64,000 nucleotides of DNA from an uncultured bacterium (GCA_949299935.1 CASGCE010000030.1:1-64000), one strand, 5' to 3'; positions 45,849 to 57,403 are shown, numbered from the stretch's first letter. Numbers and translations: made by a program. Notes: generated by a model not told the origin, from the letters alone.

Positions 45849-46520
45849 ATGAAAAAAATACTCACAGCAATTTTACTAATAGGAATATGGTTACCCCAGA
45901 CATTCGCCACGGAAGATGAGGACAAAATTGTTCCTGCAAATTTTCCCCAAAAATACACTCGTGAATACATAGAACAAATCACACCGCAATATAAATCTGT
46001 AGGAAAAGATGAAATCTTCTATGTAGCTCTTGATATGCTGAAAAACACGACAGGAGATTTTTCCAGAAAAGCGATTTTAGGTAACAATTTAACCGAGCGA
46101 CCCGTAAGAATTGAATTTAAGGATTTAGGCACCATAAATAAAGATTACGAATCATTTGATGCCCTTGGCTGGAAAAAAGGTAAAAGACTTTACATATTCA
46201 TCAACCCAAGACACAAAGATGCACCCGCAGGAGCGTTGGCAGCTCTTTTGGCACATGAAGCTTTACACCAAGACGAGTATAATTCCATTGCAGAAGAAAC
46301 ATATGCTTGGACTATGGAAGCTTCAGTCTGGTGTGAAATCTTGAATGAATTTCCGGAAAGCGGGGAAAACAGCTTACACCCTCTTGTAGACAGAGAAAAT
46401 ACTCTTAAAAAACTTTTTGAAAAAGGCAATTACACAAATAAATACATCAAAAAAACCGTATTACAAAATAAGGGTTATGCCAATTTACCTTCGACCTCGC
46501 CGGGATTCGAAGATTTATGA
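45849..46520 (+). CDS. Secreted putative zinc metallopeptidase (HExxH)
   Basis: A signal peptide (MKKILTAILLIGIWLPQTFA) and a 203-residue mature part. Near residue 137 it has HEALHQDEYNSIAEETYAW: HExxH plus a downstream Glu in EE-x-Y, the layout of gluzincin-like metallopeptidases in which the second Glu is the third ligand. The preceding LYIFINPRHKDAPAGALAAL resembles the strand and helix before the active helix. Substrate unknown. It could also be a non-catalytic zinc protein. Followed by the S41 protease gene on the same strand. Confidence 0.65.
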   Translation: MKKILTAILLIGIWLPQTFATEDEDKIVPANFPQKYTREYIEQITPQYKSVGKDEIFYVALDMLKNTTGDFSRKAILGNNLTERPVRIEFKDLGTINKDYESFDALGWKKGKRLYIFINPRHKDAPAGALAALLAHEALHQDEYNSIAEETYAWTMEASVWCEILNEFPESGENSLHPLVDRENTLKKLFEKGNYTNKYIKKTVLQNKGYANLPSTSPGFEDL

Positions 46521-46559
46521 TTATGACATCCTAATAAATCGGGTTACTAAAAAAGTATA

Positions 46560-46589
46560 TTGATTATAAAAATTTCTTGATGTTAAATA
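46560..46589 (+). promoter_or_regulatory. Promoter giving a probable leaderless S41 protease mRNA
   Basis: TTGATT (46560-46565), 18 bases, TAAATA (46584-46589). The predicted start is the A of ATG 46596; no ribosome site is visible before that ATG. Confidence 0.4.
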
Positions 46590-46595
46590 TATCGT

Positions 46596-47843
46596 ATGAA
46601 GAAAAAGCAGTTAATACTATTTCTAATCATCGTAATTGCATTATTTGCACTCAACGGACTGTTTTTGAGTGTTCATAATCCGATATTTGATAACAACAAC
46701 GAAGAAATGATAAACCATGACCATATTTCTTCGCAAAAGCTTTTCGACAACACATGGGAAACCGTCAGAGATAACTACTATGACGCAACAATGAATCACC
46801 AAATATGGAGTCGATGGAAGGAGCATTACAAAGGTAAAATCAAAACTGATGAAGATGCAAAAGTTGCGGTGCAAACGATGCTGGAAAGCCTTGATGACCC
46901 GTATTCGAGATATATGAGTAAATCCGAATACGCAGATCAGAATTCTTCTATAAATTCCAAGATAACGGGAATTGGAGTAAACATTTCCACAAATGCGGGT
47001 AAAGTGCAAATAATAAGCGTAATGGAGGGTACTCCGGCACAATATGCCAACCTGCAAAACGGTGACATTATAACTGCAATAAATGGCAAGGATGTAAACG
47101 GACTTCCTTTGTCTGACGTTGCAAACATGGTGCGAGGTCCGGAAAACAGTTTTGTAGAGCTTACAATTTTACGAGGTAAAGACAAATTCATAAAAAAGGT
47201 TATACGGAAAGAAATAAAAATAAAAACAGTAAGAAGTTCATTGGAGAAAAACATAGGCTATATACAGATAATGACTTTCATAGGCTCTACAACGCCAAAT
47301 GAATTTTTGGAAGCATTAGAAAAAACCAAACGAGCCGAAGGTCTTATATTGGATCTTCGCGGCAACACCGGCGGGTTATTACCAAATGCGATATTTATTG
47401 CCAACCTTTTCATTCCGGAGGGTAATATCGTTAGTATAGTGGGGCGAAACGGTTATAAATATGATATTTATGCTCAAGATACAGAGCTAAACGTTAATAA
47501 GCCAATGATAGTTCTTGTTGACGGTGCAAGTGCAAGTGCAAGTGAAATCCTTTCAGGTGCCCTAAAGGACTATAAAAAAGCAAAACTTTTGGGCTCGCAA
47601 ACTTACGGCAAAGGCATGGTTCAAAAAATTATACCTTTGCCAAATGAAACCGGCTTAAACCTCACTATTGCCAAATATCTTACCCCTAGCGGAACTGATA
47701 TTAACCAAAAAGGAATTACACCCGATATTGAAGTTAACTTTACAATGGAAGACGTAAAAAAACAAAATGACATTCAATTATCGACTGCTAAATCAATCCT
47801 TAATGAGATGCTTAACCAGAAATTGGCAGAGAATAATTCCTAA
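46596..47843 (+). CDS. S41 C-terminal processing peptidase (CtpA/Prc type)
   Basis: A 415-residue periplasmic serine protease. N-terminal membrane anchor (LILFLIIVIALFALNGLFLS), N-terminal domain, PDZ domain (about 115-200, TGIGVNISTNAGKVQIISVM then GDIITAINGKDV), and the catalytic core: LILDLRGNTGG, the Ser of VDGASASASEILSGAL and the Lys of SQTYGKGMVQ form the Ser-Lys dyad. Family members trim or degrade periplasmic and photosystem proteins. Convergent with prepilin copy 6. Confidence 0.94.
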   Translation: MKKKQLILFLIIVIALFALNGLFLSVHNPIFDNNNEEMINHDHISSQKLFDNTWETVRDNYYDATMNHQIWSRWKEHYKGKIKTDEDAKVAVQTMLESLDDPYSRYMSKSEYADQNSSINSKITGIGVNISTNAGKVQIISVMEGTPAQYANLQNGDIITAINGKDVNGLPLSDVANMVRGPENSFVELTILRGKDKFIKKVIRKEIKIKTVRSSLEKNIGYIQIMTFIGSTTPNEFLEALEKTKRAEGLILDLRGNTGGLLPNAIFIANLFIPEGNIVSIVGRNGYKYDIYAQDTELNVNKPMIVLVDGASASASEILSGALKDYKKAKLLGSQTYGKGMVQKIIPLPNETGLNLTIAKYLTPSGTDINQKGITPDIEVNFTMEDVKKQNDIQLSTAKSILNEMLNQKLAENNS

Positions 47844-47853
47844 TTAAAAATTT

Positions 47854-48573
47854 TTAATCATACCAATAATCAGCATTACCCCAACGTCTTATCCATTCAC
47901 CGCATGTCATGCCATTTACATTGGTATTTGTTTCCGTATTTTGGTTTACCTTATTACAGTTTCTTTTTATATAGCTATCATTCCAATCATAATACTCTGG
48001 TAATATTCCTTTCGGAGTGACGGTAAATAAAAAATGATCCAAGCCTAATCTGCTAAATTTATTCGCAGTTATAAATGCATATATACTGCCGCAGTAATTT
48101 TTATGTATAGTCTCATTACCGGCAACATCAACAGATGTATAACTGCAACCAGTATGACTACTCGCATAATACAAGGAGATACCATTGCCGAATTTTTCCT
48201 TCACTCTGTTTTGATCATTCGCCAAATGACCATATCTAGCTTCACCTGTCAACGCAACAACTTGTATATCACTGGGCAGACAACCTTTTTTATAATAGCA
48301 TTTTTCATCAACACGCATATATTTTGACAAAATCTCTGCCAAATCTTGAGGATCATCTAATTCCCATACTTCCGGCGCTCCATTTTCCGCCACCGCCATC
48401 GTGAAAGCATTTGCCAGTGTTGAATATACCCACTTGAATCGTGTTACAGTTTGTTTTTCCTGATATTTCACAATTAAATTCGGAATCGTTAGCGCTGCAA
48501 CTACTCCTATTATCCCTATTGTTATCAATACCTCTGATAATGTAAAACCTTTTCTTGAACTATAATTCTTCAT
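47854..48573 (-). CDS. Type IV prepilin-like protein (copy 6)
   Basis: MKNYSSRKG followed by FTLSEVLITIGIIGVVAAL and the start of a pilin body (IVKYQEKQTVTRFKWVYSTL). The body differs from the other copies and ends with Cys-containing NGMTCGEWIRRWGNADYWYD. ATG 48573 is the first ATG; upstream the frame is open through a TTG at 48591 to the G9 run (48639-48647). Confidence 0.82.
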   Translation of the reverse strand: MKNYSSRKGFTLSEVLITIGIIGVVAALTIPNLIVKYQEKQTVTRFKWVYSTLANAFTMAVAENGAPEVWELDDPQDLAEILSKYMRVDEKCYYKKGCLPSDIQVVALTGEARYGHLANDQNRVKEKFGNGISLYYASSHTGCSYTSVDVAGNETIHKNYCGSIYAFITANKFSRLGLDHFLFTVTPKGILPEYYDWNDSYIKRNCNKVNQNTETNTNVNGMTCGEWIRRWGNADYWYD

Positions 48574-48579
48574 ATTTGA

Positions 48580-48608
48580 ATTATAGCACAAAATACCGAT
48601 TGGGTCAA
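48580..48608 (-). promoter_or_regulatory. Internal promoter inside the prepilin leader, copy 6
   Basis: TTGACC (48603-48608), 17-base spacer, TATAAT (48580-48585) with extended TG; predicted start on ATG 48573. Confidence 0.5.
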
Positions 48609-48626
48609 AACCCTTGCTATATCTAC

Positions 48627-48671
48627 TTAGAAAGGTCGCCCCCCCCCGTTAAACATCCCGTTCACTTTCAT
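48627..48671 (-). other. Short upstream frame with G9 run, prepilin copy 6
   Basis: ATG at 48671 follows AGGAGG by five bases and reads MKVNGMFNGGGRPF, stopping at TAA (48627-48629). Nine G at 48639-48647. The shifted frame gives NGGGATFLSRYSKGFDPIGI and then the prepilin. Confidence 0.75.
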
Positions 48672-48691
48672 AAAAATCCTCCTATTGCCTA

Positions 48692-48720
48692 ATTCTACCA
48701 TTTCATAAACTTTTTGGCAA
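48692..48720 (-). promoter_or_regulatory. Sigma70-type promoter for prepilin copy 6
   Basis: TTGCCA (48715-48720), 17-base spacer, TAGAAT (48692-48697) with extended TG. It is divergent from the gyrB promoter. Confidence 0.6.
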
Positions 48721-48744
48721 GATAATTTACATAAGGTAAACAAT

Positions 48745-48774
48745 TTGGCTTTTTTTGCTTATTTGTGGTATGAT
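48745..48774 (+). promoter_or_regulatory. Promoter for gyrB
   Basis: TTGGCT (48745-48750), 18 bases, extended TGGTATGAT with the -10 at 48769-48774. GGGGG lies before the gyrB ATG. Confidence 0.5.
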
Positions 48775-48798
48775 AGTACTATAAATACAGACGATTAG

Positions 48799-51346
<2,548 letters not shown>

Positions 51347-51348
<2 letters not shown>

Positions 51349-51375
51349 AAAAACTCCCTAAAAGGGAGTTTTTTT
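51347..51375. terminator. Bidirectional terminator after gyrB
   Basis: Stem AAAAAAACTCCCT / AGGGAGTTTTTTT overlapping the gyrB stop; the facing minus-strand gene ends 18 bases later. Confidence 0.8.
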
Positions 51376-51392
51376 AATAAGTGGAAGTTTTT

Positions 51393-51830
51393 TTATAATA
51401 ATCCATACGCTGCCAGTGAACTAGGAGATTCACCAATCGCTACAGCTTTTTTAACGTCAGCAGTTGAAACATCAAGGGCTTTGCCCAATTTTTTCTCTGC
51501 ATCAACCATTATGTCCTCAATTTCCTTATCATACGTTGTTTTAGGCAATTTTCTTCCTTTTTCCCCCAACTCTTTGGAAGCTAGATTTATCTTTTTAATA
51601 AATGGCCTTAGTTGCGGGAATTGTTTGTTTATAACCTCAGAAACCAGGTCGAATATATAGGCACAACCCATAAACTCCATTTCATCAAAATTAGCACTAT
51701 TGGAAGTAAGTTGATTTATAACCTCAATATTACTATCAAACTGTTTTTGATAAAGTGGCTTATTAATTGCCAAATCAATTACCTTCCGCGTTGGAATTTT
51801 CATCCCGAAACTAATATTGTTTACTTCCAT
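51393..51830 (-). CDS. Small helical protein, NISFG-type N-terminus, unknown
   Basis: A 145-residue, mostly helical protein. The opening MEVNNISFGMKIPTRKVIDL resembles a recurring short N-terminal motif (NISFG) in proteins of this group. No signal peptide, no known domain. AGAAGGAGA precedes the ATG. Upstream (51831-52069) there is an AT-rich gap with the adk promoter. Confidence 0.6.
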   Translation of the reverse strand: MEVNNISFGMKIPTRKVIDLAINKPLYQKQFDSNIEVINQLTSNSANFDEMEFMGCAYIFDLVSEVINKQFPQLRPFIKKINLASKELGEKGRKLPKTTYDKEIEDIMVDAEKKLGKALDVSTADVKKAVAIGESPSSLAAYGLL

Positions 51831-52017
51831 AACTATAACTTCTCCTTTCTGTTTTTGGGGTAAATATACCTAAACTAATATTTTTTACTTCTACACCTAC
51901 AACTTTTACTTCTAACTAAAAATTTTAAATATGCACACTAAAATATATTGCCCAAAATATTCATCTTATTTACAAAACTTTACAAACCTAAAAAATAAAC
52001 AAATTTACAGACAAAAT

Positions 52018-52046
52018 TTGAAATAAAAAAATAATTGATGTAGAAT
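52018..52046 (+). promoter_or_regulatory. Promoter for adk
   Basis: TTGAAA (52018-52023), 17-base spacer, TAGAAT (52041-52046). TAGGAGAG precedes the ATG at 52070. Confidence 0.6.
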
Positions 52047-52069
52047 TTAGACATATAGGAGAGATATCT

Positions 52070-52729
52070 ATGAAAAAGGAATTCATTTTTTTAGGGCCGC
52101 CGGCGTGCGGAAAAGGTACACAAACAGGCAGTTTGTCAGAATACTTAAACCTGCCGCATATTGATACCGGCTCACTATTGAGAGCAGAAATAAAAAATGA
52201 AACCGAGGCAGGTAAAGAAGCAAAATCATATATTTCAAAAGGTCAGCTGGTACCTGTAGAATTAGTTACGAAAATAATTAAAAACAGGTTATCGCAGAAT
52301 GACTGTGAAAAAGGTTATATACTGGATGGTTTTCCCAGAAGCGAAGAACAAGCCAAAGAATTAACCAAAATGAACGCAGAAATTGATAACGGTATTGAAA
52401 CAAAGTTTATGGCGATATATTTTGACATTGACAGTAACCTGCTTTTAGAAAGGATTGTAAACCGTCGTTCCTGCCCGGTATGCGGCACAATATATAATCT
52501 TCAATCCAAGCCGCCCAAAGTTGCGGGACACTGCGATAAAGACGGTGCAGAACTTATACAAAGAAAAGATGACACAAAAGAAGTTGCACAATCAAGATTT
52601 GAAACATACAACAGAGAAACTGCACCATTAATTGAATATTACGATAAACAAGGTGTTCTTAAAACAATAAACGCAAATGGTAGTATAAAAGAAGTTTGGG
52701 AAAGGTTGATAGAAGTTATAAATGATTAA
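52070..52729 (+). CDS. adk: Adenylate kinase
   Basis: Interconverts ATP+AMP and ADP. P-loop GPPACGKGT at residues 7-15, AMP site DTGSLLRAEI, LDGFPRSEEQAK, and a long LID with a zinc-type site CPVCGTIYNLQSKPPKVAGHC. 219 residues is the long form. It overlaps map by 8 bases. Confidence 0.96.
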   Translation: MKKEFIFLGPPACGKGTQTGSLSEYLNLPHIDTGSLLRAEIKNETEAGKEAKSYISKGQLVPVELVTKIIKNRLSQNDCEKGYILDGFPRSEEQAKELTKMNAEIDNGIETKFMAIYFDIDSNLLLERIVNRRSCPVCGTIYNLQSKPPKVAGHCDKDGAELIQRKDDTKEVAQSRFETYNRETAPLIEYYDKQGVLKTINANGSIKEVWERLIEVIND

Positions 52730-53477
52730 AAGAAAATCAAAAGAAGAAACAAAAAGAATGCGCCATGCAGGTCATATTGTAGCATTAGTACACCAAAAAA
52801 TGAGGGAAGTAATTGAACCAGGAATCTCCACCAAAGAGCTTGACTCAATCGCTGAAAAAATAATTAAAGAAAATCGTGCAATTCCGACATTTCTTGGTTA
52901 TCACGGGTTTCCGGCATCAATATGTGCTTCAATTAACGAAGAAGTAGTACACGGAATTCCTTCAAAAGAAAGGATTCTAAAAGAGGGAGATATCATAAGC
53001 ATTGATGTGGGAGCCACATATGGCGGGCTTGTTGGTGACGGAGCATGGACTTATCCGGTGGGAAAAATTTCACAAGAAGTTCAAAGACTACTTGCGACAA
53101 CAGAAAAAGCTCTTTTCGCCGGTATTGAACAGATGAAAGAAGGTAATATTCTTGACGATGTTTCAGCGGCAATAGAACGCATTGCACTGAGAGAAAACTT
53201 CGGGATAGTCCGGCAATATGGCGGTCACGGGGTAGGACACAGTATGCACGAAGATCCCTTTCTTTTCAATTATGCTGTCGGTGATAAAACTTCTTTAAAA
53301 ACGGGTATGGCAATAGCAATTGAACCTATGCTTAATCTTGGCGTTGATGATGTAGTTGTAAATGAATTTGATGGCTGGACTGTAAGTACAGCTGATAATA
53401 AACCCTCAGCACACTTTGAACATTCCGTTATGGTAACTGATGACGGACCGTTAATCTTAACACAGTTAATGCCTTAG
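52722..53477 (+). CDS. map: Methionine aminopeptidase, type I
   Basis: Removes initiator Met. Contains the fold signature AHIDSLD-type start, GYHGFPASICASINEEVVHG, GDIISIDVGATYGGLVGDGA with the metal ligand Asp, GHGVGHSMHEDPF and the final EFDG-type Glu ligands. 251 residues, type Ia. Coupled to adk as in many ribosomal operons, although the usual secY neighbour is absent. Confidence 0.95.
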   Translation: MIKRKSKEETKRMRHAGHIVALVHQKMREVIEPGISTKELDSIAEKIIKENRAIPTFLGYHGFPASICASINEEVVHGIPSKERILKEGDIISIDVGATYGGLVGDGAWTYPVGKISQEVQRLLATTEKALFAGIEQMKEGNILDDVSAAIERIALRENFGIVRQYGGHGVGHSMHEDPFLFNYAVGDKTSLKTGMAIAIEPMLNLGVDDVVVNEFDGWTVSTADNKPSAHFEHSVMVTDDGPLILTQLMP

Positions 53478-53485
53478 GAGAAAAA

Positions 53486-54112
53486 ATGAATTATTATATA
53501 GGTTTATCATTGTCTTACGGATCAGCAATGGATTCAGGAGTAGCTGTAATAGATGAGTTTAATAAACTTATCCTTGTTGATAAATATTACAAGATGAATG
53601 ACATAATCTTCTTTTTCGAAAATTATCCCTCTTTAAAACAGTCAAAAATCTGTGTTTCAATGGCTTGGGACAAAACAATGCTTGAAGGTAAATGGAGGAT
53701 TTTGTCAAAACCATACCAACTTGTGGCAACAAACTCACATATACCTAATATTGGCAATTGGACACAAAGATACTCCAATCGAGGTTCCGATTTTTTTAGA
53801 GAATTAAATGAAAAAGGTATTCCAATATACCGTTTTGAACTATACTTGACACGCCAAAGCTTGCATTTAAATTCTTGTTATAAGGAACGGTCACCGGCTG
53901 ATTGCAAATTTCTGCAACAAGCACTGAAATATGAATGGGGCTTTCAAGATTTGCCCGGTAATATGATGCCAATGTCACAGTTGGAAGCTGTTGTTGGCGC
54001 TATTTTAGCAAAAGAAGCTACAGATAATCCTGATAATATTAAAAAAATCGCAAAATTCCGCGATTTGGAAATAATTGATGTCATATCTTCTGAAAATCTT
54101 CGAAAAATCTGA
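53486..54112 (+). CDS. RNase H-fold-like protein (DUF429-like), unknown role
   Basis: A 208-residue protein with an opening MNYYIGLSLSYGSAMDSGVA typical of the RNase H-like nuclease fold, where an early Asp follows a beta strand, and later conserved acidic residues (FRELNEKGIP, SQLEAVVGAILAKEA). The DUF429 family of predicted nucleases is the closest match by eye. Catalytic residues are not certain. Preceded by TTAGGAG; it is the last gene of adk-map-this, and converges on tmk with a 32-base overlap. Confidence 0.45.
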   Translation: MNYYIGLSLSYGSAMDSGVAVIDEFNKLILVDKYYKMNDIIFFFENYPSLKQSKICVSMAWDKTMLEGKWRILSKPYQLVATNSHIPNIGNWTQRYSNRGSDFFRELNEKGIPIYRFELYLTRQSLHLNSCYKERSPADCKFLQQALKYEWGFQDLPGNMMPMSQLEAVVGAILAKEATDNPDNIKKIAKFRDLEIIDVISSENLRKI

Positions 54113-54698
54113 TTACATCAGCATGAATTTCATTAATAGATTTTGAAGCATCAATCACCTTTATTCTTTGAGGCTCTTGTAACGCTAACTCAAGATATCC
54201 GTGCTTTACTCGGTTGTAAAATTCTCTGCCGGCACTTTCCATTCTATCCTTGTTTTGACCTACACGCTCCATTGAAACTTCTACATCTATATCGAAAACA
54301 AACGTTAAATCAGGATGCCTGCCAGCCACAGCAATTTCATTAAGCATTTTTATTCTGTCAATAGGTAATTGCCTTCCATAACCTTGATATGCAACCGTGC
54401 TATCAGTGTGCCTATCGCAAAGAACTATTTTGCCAGCTTCAACATTCGGATTAACTATCATATCAATATGCTGCGCTCTGTCCGCTAAAAATAAGAACGA
54501 TTCACATCTGTCTGAAACTTCACCGGAATAATTCAATAAAATTTCTCTTATTTTTTCACCTAAACCTGCAGCGCCAGGTTCTCGCGTAATTACAACTTCA
54601 TAACCTTTTTTCGTCAGATATTCGTATAGAAGCCTTAACTGCGTTGTCTTACCGCAACCGTCAGCTCCCTCGAATGTTATAAATAAACCTTTTTTCAT
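54081..54698 (-). CDS. tmk: Thymidylate kinase
   Basis: Phosphorylates dTMP to dTDP. P-loop EGADGCGKTTQL at about residues 9-20, DRHTDSTVAYQGYGR, and RPDLTF-like RHPDLTFVFDIDVEVSMERV; the LID region contains DRMESAGREFYNRV. 205 residues is normal. Monocistronic, on the minus strand between map and rplA. Confidence 0.95.
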   Translation of the reverse strand: MKKGLFITFEGADGCGKTTQLRLLYEYLTKKGYEVVITREPGAAGLGEKIREILLNYSGEVSDRCESFLFLADRAQHIDMIVNPNVEAGKIVLCDRHTDSTVAYQGYGRQLPIDRIKMLNEIAVAGRHPDLTFVFDIDVEVSMERVGQNKDRMESAGREFYNRVKHGYLELALQEPQRIKVIDASKSINEIHADVIRFFEDFQKI

Positions 54699-54714
54699 AA
54701 GTTAATTATAACAC

Positions 54715-54748
54715 AAAAAAGCACCTCCTTAAAGAAAGTGCTTTTTTT
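54715..54748 (-). terminator. Terminator after rplA
   Basis: Stem AAAAAAGCAC / GTGCTTTTTT immediately past the rplA stop, ending the secE-nusG-rplK-rplA transcript. Confidence 0.8.
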
Positions 54749-54761
54749 ATTAATTGGCAAA

Positions 54762-55487
54762 TTACGCTATAAGCTCTTTTACTTCAGCTGCAAAATTTTT
54801 AGGATCAATTTTAATACCGGGTCCCATTGTTGTTGATAAGTATACTGATTTTACGTAGGTACCTTTTGCAGATGAAGGCTTTGCCCTTAAAATAGCATCA
54901 GCCAAAGTGGCATAGTTTTTAATTAAATCTTCTTCTTTAAATTGAATTTTGCCTATCGGACAATGAATCATCCCTTGTTTATCTGCCCTATATTCAACTT
55001 TACCTGCTTTAGCATCCTTAACGGCAGAGGCAATATCCATAGTAACCGTTCCCGTTTTAGGGTTAGGCATCAAACCTTTAGGACCTAAGACACGGCCTAA
55101 TTTGCCTAACATACCCATACAATCAGGTGTTGCAATCAAAGTATCAAAATCAAACCAGCCGCCTTCGATTTTTTCAATTATTTCCTCTGCGCCTGCAAAG
55201 TCTGCTCCGGCATCTTTAGCTTCAGTTGCCTTAGTACCTTTTGCAATAACACAAACTTTAACTTCCTTACCCAAACCTGCCGGCAACACAACCGTTGAGC
55301 GGATTTGTTGATCTGCTTGTCTTACGTCTATACCTAATCTCATGTGACATTCAACAGTTTCGTTAAATTTAGAAACCTCTTTTGATATTTCTTGTAATTT
55401 TTTTACTGCATCAACCGCTGACGAGGGCTGTACAAAACCTTCCAGCATTTCCTGCATTTTCTTTTGTTTTTTAGTTAATTTTGACAT
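54762..55487 (-). CDS. rplA: Ribosomal protein uL1
   Basis: The L1 stalk protein of the large subunit, which also autoregulates its operon in many bacteria. Start [20 protein letters not shown] at ATG 55487 follows AAAGGAA. Conserved [25 protein letters not shown] and PIGKIQF are present. The upstream 168-base gap from rplK holds a leader-like element (see findings). 241 residues. Confidence 0.96.
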   Translation of the reverse strand: MSKLTKKQKKMQEMLEGFVQPSSAVDAVKKLQEISKEVSKFNETVECHMRLGIDVRQADQQIRSTVVLPAGLGKEVKVCVIAKGTKATEAKDAGADFAGAEEIIEKIEGGWFDFDTLIATPDCMGMLGKLGRVLGPKGLMPNPKTGTVTMDIASAVKDAKAGKVEYRADKQGMIHCPIGKIQFKEEDLIKNYATLADAILRAKPSSAKGTYVKSVYLSTTMGPGIKIDPKNFAAEVKELIA

Positions 55488-55655
55488 TTTATTTTCCTTT
55501 CGTGGTATTAGCGGACTAACGTCCTTCCATACATTTTCCGCCTGTGCAAACAAAGATTGCTACATACTTCACTAACATTCCGCTTGCAACGGCGGCATCA
55601 TTGAATTTAGCTTTGTACTCCACACTAATGTGTGTCGACAAAGGCTTCACTTTGG

Positions 55656-56084
55656 CTACGCATCTTTAACTGTAACACCCATGGCTCTGCATGAACCTTT
55701 AATCATTTCAACCGCAGCATCCAAGGTAGTTGCATTTAAATCATTCATCTTTATTTTAGCGATTTCTTCAAGTTGTTCTCTGGTAATTTCAGCTACTTTA
55801 TCCTTATTAGGCACTGCAGAACCCTTTGAAAGATTAAGTGCTTTTTTAATTAACACCGGTGCCGGAGGTGATTTAACGATGAATGAAAAACTTCTGTCCT
55901 CATAAACATCAATCACTACAGGAATAATATATCCTGCCTGAGATTCCGTTTTTGCGTTAAATTGCTTACAAAAATCCATAATATTGACACCGTGTTGACC
56001 TAATGCAGGTCCGACCGGTGGTGACGGATTAGCTTTTCCGGCTTCAATTTGAAGCTTAATTTTTCCTACTACTTTTTTTGCCAT
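55656..56084 (-). CDS. rplK: Ribosomal protein uL11
   Basis: GTPase-center protein. Start [20 protein letters not shown] at ATG 56084 is preferred over a frame that would begin at 56144. Conserved [20 protein letters not shown] and the C-terminal [11 protein letters not shown]. 142 residues. Between nusG and rplA. Confidence 0.97.
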   Translation of the reverse strand: MAKKVVGKIKLQIEAGKANPSPPVGPALGQHGVNIMDFCKQFNAKTESQAGYIIPVVIDVYEDRSFSFIVKSPPAPVLIKKALNLSKGSAVPNKDKVAEITREQLEEIAKIKMNDLNATTLDAAVEMIKGSCRAMGVTVKDA

Positions 56085-56211
56085 TTTTTTCTCCTTTTGT
56101 GGTTCTAACGGTCTTCCGCAATCATTGCAAGAGGGTCCTTCCACATTTTATATACTACTTTGCCGTATTCACGACTTTATTTTAACTTTCATTTATAAAT
56201 TCCATAATTGA

Positions 56212-56844
56212 TTAAATTTTGTTAATCTGCTTATATTCCAGTTCCACAGGCGTTTCTCGTCCAAATATCGAAACATTGGCTCGTAGTTTGGACTTATCAG
56301 GATAAACTTCAATAATATCCGCAATGAAATCTGCGAAAGGTCCTGAAATAATTCTAACCTTATCACCTGCTTTAACATCCAACTCAATTTTTTCAGTTTG
56401 AGATGATGACCTGTGAATAATTTTTTTAATTTCACTATCACGTGCAGGAATCGGTTTTTTAGCAGAGCCGACGAATTTTGTAACACCGGCTGTATGTCTG
56501 ACCACATACCAGCTATCTTCATCCATTATCATCTCAACTAAAACATAACCCGGGAAAATTTTTTCTTCCCGTTCTTGTTTTTTACCTGCCTTCATCTGGG
56601 TAACTGTTTTTTGAGGAACCTCAACTCTGAAAATCTTTTCACCCATATTCATATACTCAATACGCTTTTCAAGATTTACCTTAACCTTGTTTTCATGACC
56701 GGAATATGTGTGAACAATATACCAGCGTTTTTTGTTTTTCTTTGATTGTTTCTCGGCACTTTCAGCATCAGATTGCGCCTCAGCTTTTTCTGCCTGCAAA
56801 TCTTCGTTTAATTGTTCTTCCATTGATTTTTGTTTTTTAGTCAT
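56212..56844 (-). CDS. nusG: Transcription antitermination factor NusG
   Basis: Binds RNA polymerase to aid elongation and couples it to ribosomes. NGN domain begins WYIVHTYSGHENKVKVNLEK; KOW domain with GDKVRIISGPFADFIADIIE. 210 residues, with an acidic N-terminal extension of about 35 residues before NGN. Confidence 0.95.
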   Translation of the reverse strand: MTKKQKSMEEQLNEDLQAEKAEAQSDAESAEKQSKKNKKRWYIVHTYSGHENKVKVNLEKRIEYMNMGEKIFRVEVPQKTVTQMKAGKKQEREEKIFPGYVLVEMIMDEDSWYVVRHTAGVTKFVGSAKKPIPARDSEIKKIIHRSSSQTEKIELDVKAGDKVRIISGPFADFIADIIEVYPDKSKLRANVSIFGRETPVELEYKQINKI

Positions 56845-56853
56845 AAGCCACCT

Positions 56854-57045
56854 TTATTTTAACAGACTAAACAGTCCTTTGAAAATAATATCCATCAAAT
56901 AAATCGCAACAGTAAATACAAATACAATAATAATTACAAATACGGTTTCAGTAACGACCTGACGTTTTTCGGGCCAACTTATCTTGCCCCATTCGGTTTT
57001 TACACCTCTAAAATATGTTTGTACCGAGTTAACAAATTTATCCAT
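56854..57045 (-). CDS. secE: Preprotein translocase subunit SecE
   Basis: A 63-residue SecE with one membrane helix (VFVIIIVFVFTVAIYLMDII). Pre-helix KTEWGKISWPEKRQVVTETV is the family signature. ATG 57045 follows AAAAAGGAA; the longer frame reaching 57126 would run into the tRNA and is rejected. Confidence 0.93.
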   Translation of the reverse strand: MDKFVNSVQTYFRGVKTEWGKISWPEKRQVVTETVFVIIIVFVFTVAIYLMDIIFKGLFSLLK

Positions 57046-57068
57046 TTTGTATTTCCTTTTTATTAAAT

Positions 57069-57141
57069 CGCGCCCTGAAGGACTTGAACCCTCGACATCC
57101 GGTTTTGGAGACCGACGTTCTACCAACTGAACTAAGGACGC
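57069..57141 (-). tRNA. trnW: tRNA-Trp (CCA anticodon)
   Basis: 73 nt cloverleaf: acceptor GCGTCCT pairs with AGGGCGC (one G-T pair), D arm with TTGGTAGA, anticodon loop CTCCAAA giving anticodon CCA, T arm with GGTTCAAGTCC. Located between rpmG and secE, its canonical position. Confidence 0.95.
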
Positions 57142-57199
57142 TTATCGGGGAATTTCTTATCCCCAAGGTCTTGCTTATGCAAGCGCCCTATAGTTCGTA

Positions 57200-57367
57200 C
57201 TATTTTGTTTCTTTGTGTGTTGTATGTTTTTTACATGTCGGACAGTATTTTGAAAGTTCCAATCTGTCTTTGGTATTTTTTTTGTTTTTTACTGTTGTGT
57301 AATTTCTTTCTTTGCAATCTTCACAAGCCAGTACTACCATTCTGTCATTTTTTCCTTTGATACCCAT
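57200..57367 (-). CDS. rpmG: Ribosomal protein bL33
   Basis: A 55-residue L33 with [20 protein letters not shown] and [14 protein letters not shown], i.e. the zinc-binding (C+) form with two CxxC pairs. ATG 57367 follows AAAAAGGAA. First gene of rpmG-trnW-secE-nusG-rplK-rplA. Confidence 0.93.
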   Translation of the reverse strand: MGIKGKNDRMVVLACEDCKERNYTTVKNKKNTKDRLELSKYCPTCKKHTTHKETK

Positions 57368-57403
57368 TTTATATTCCTTTTTACTATATATTTTTAACCT
57401 TTT

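Noticed and set aside
201..48671. Repeated prepilin 5' blocks read as an insertion sequence or attachment site
   Set aside because: No terminal inverted repeats, target duplications or transposase; the block matches reading frames and promoters instead.
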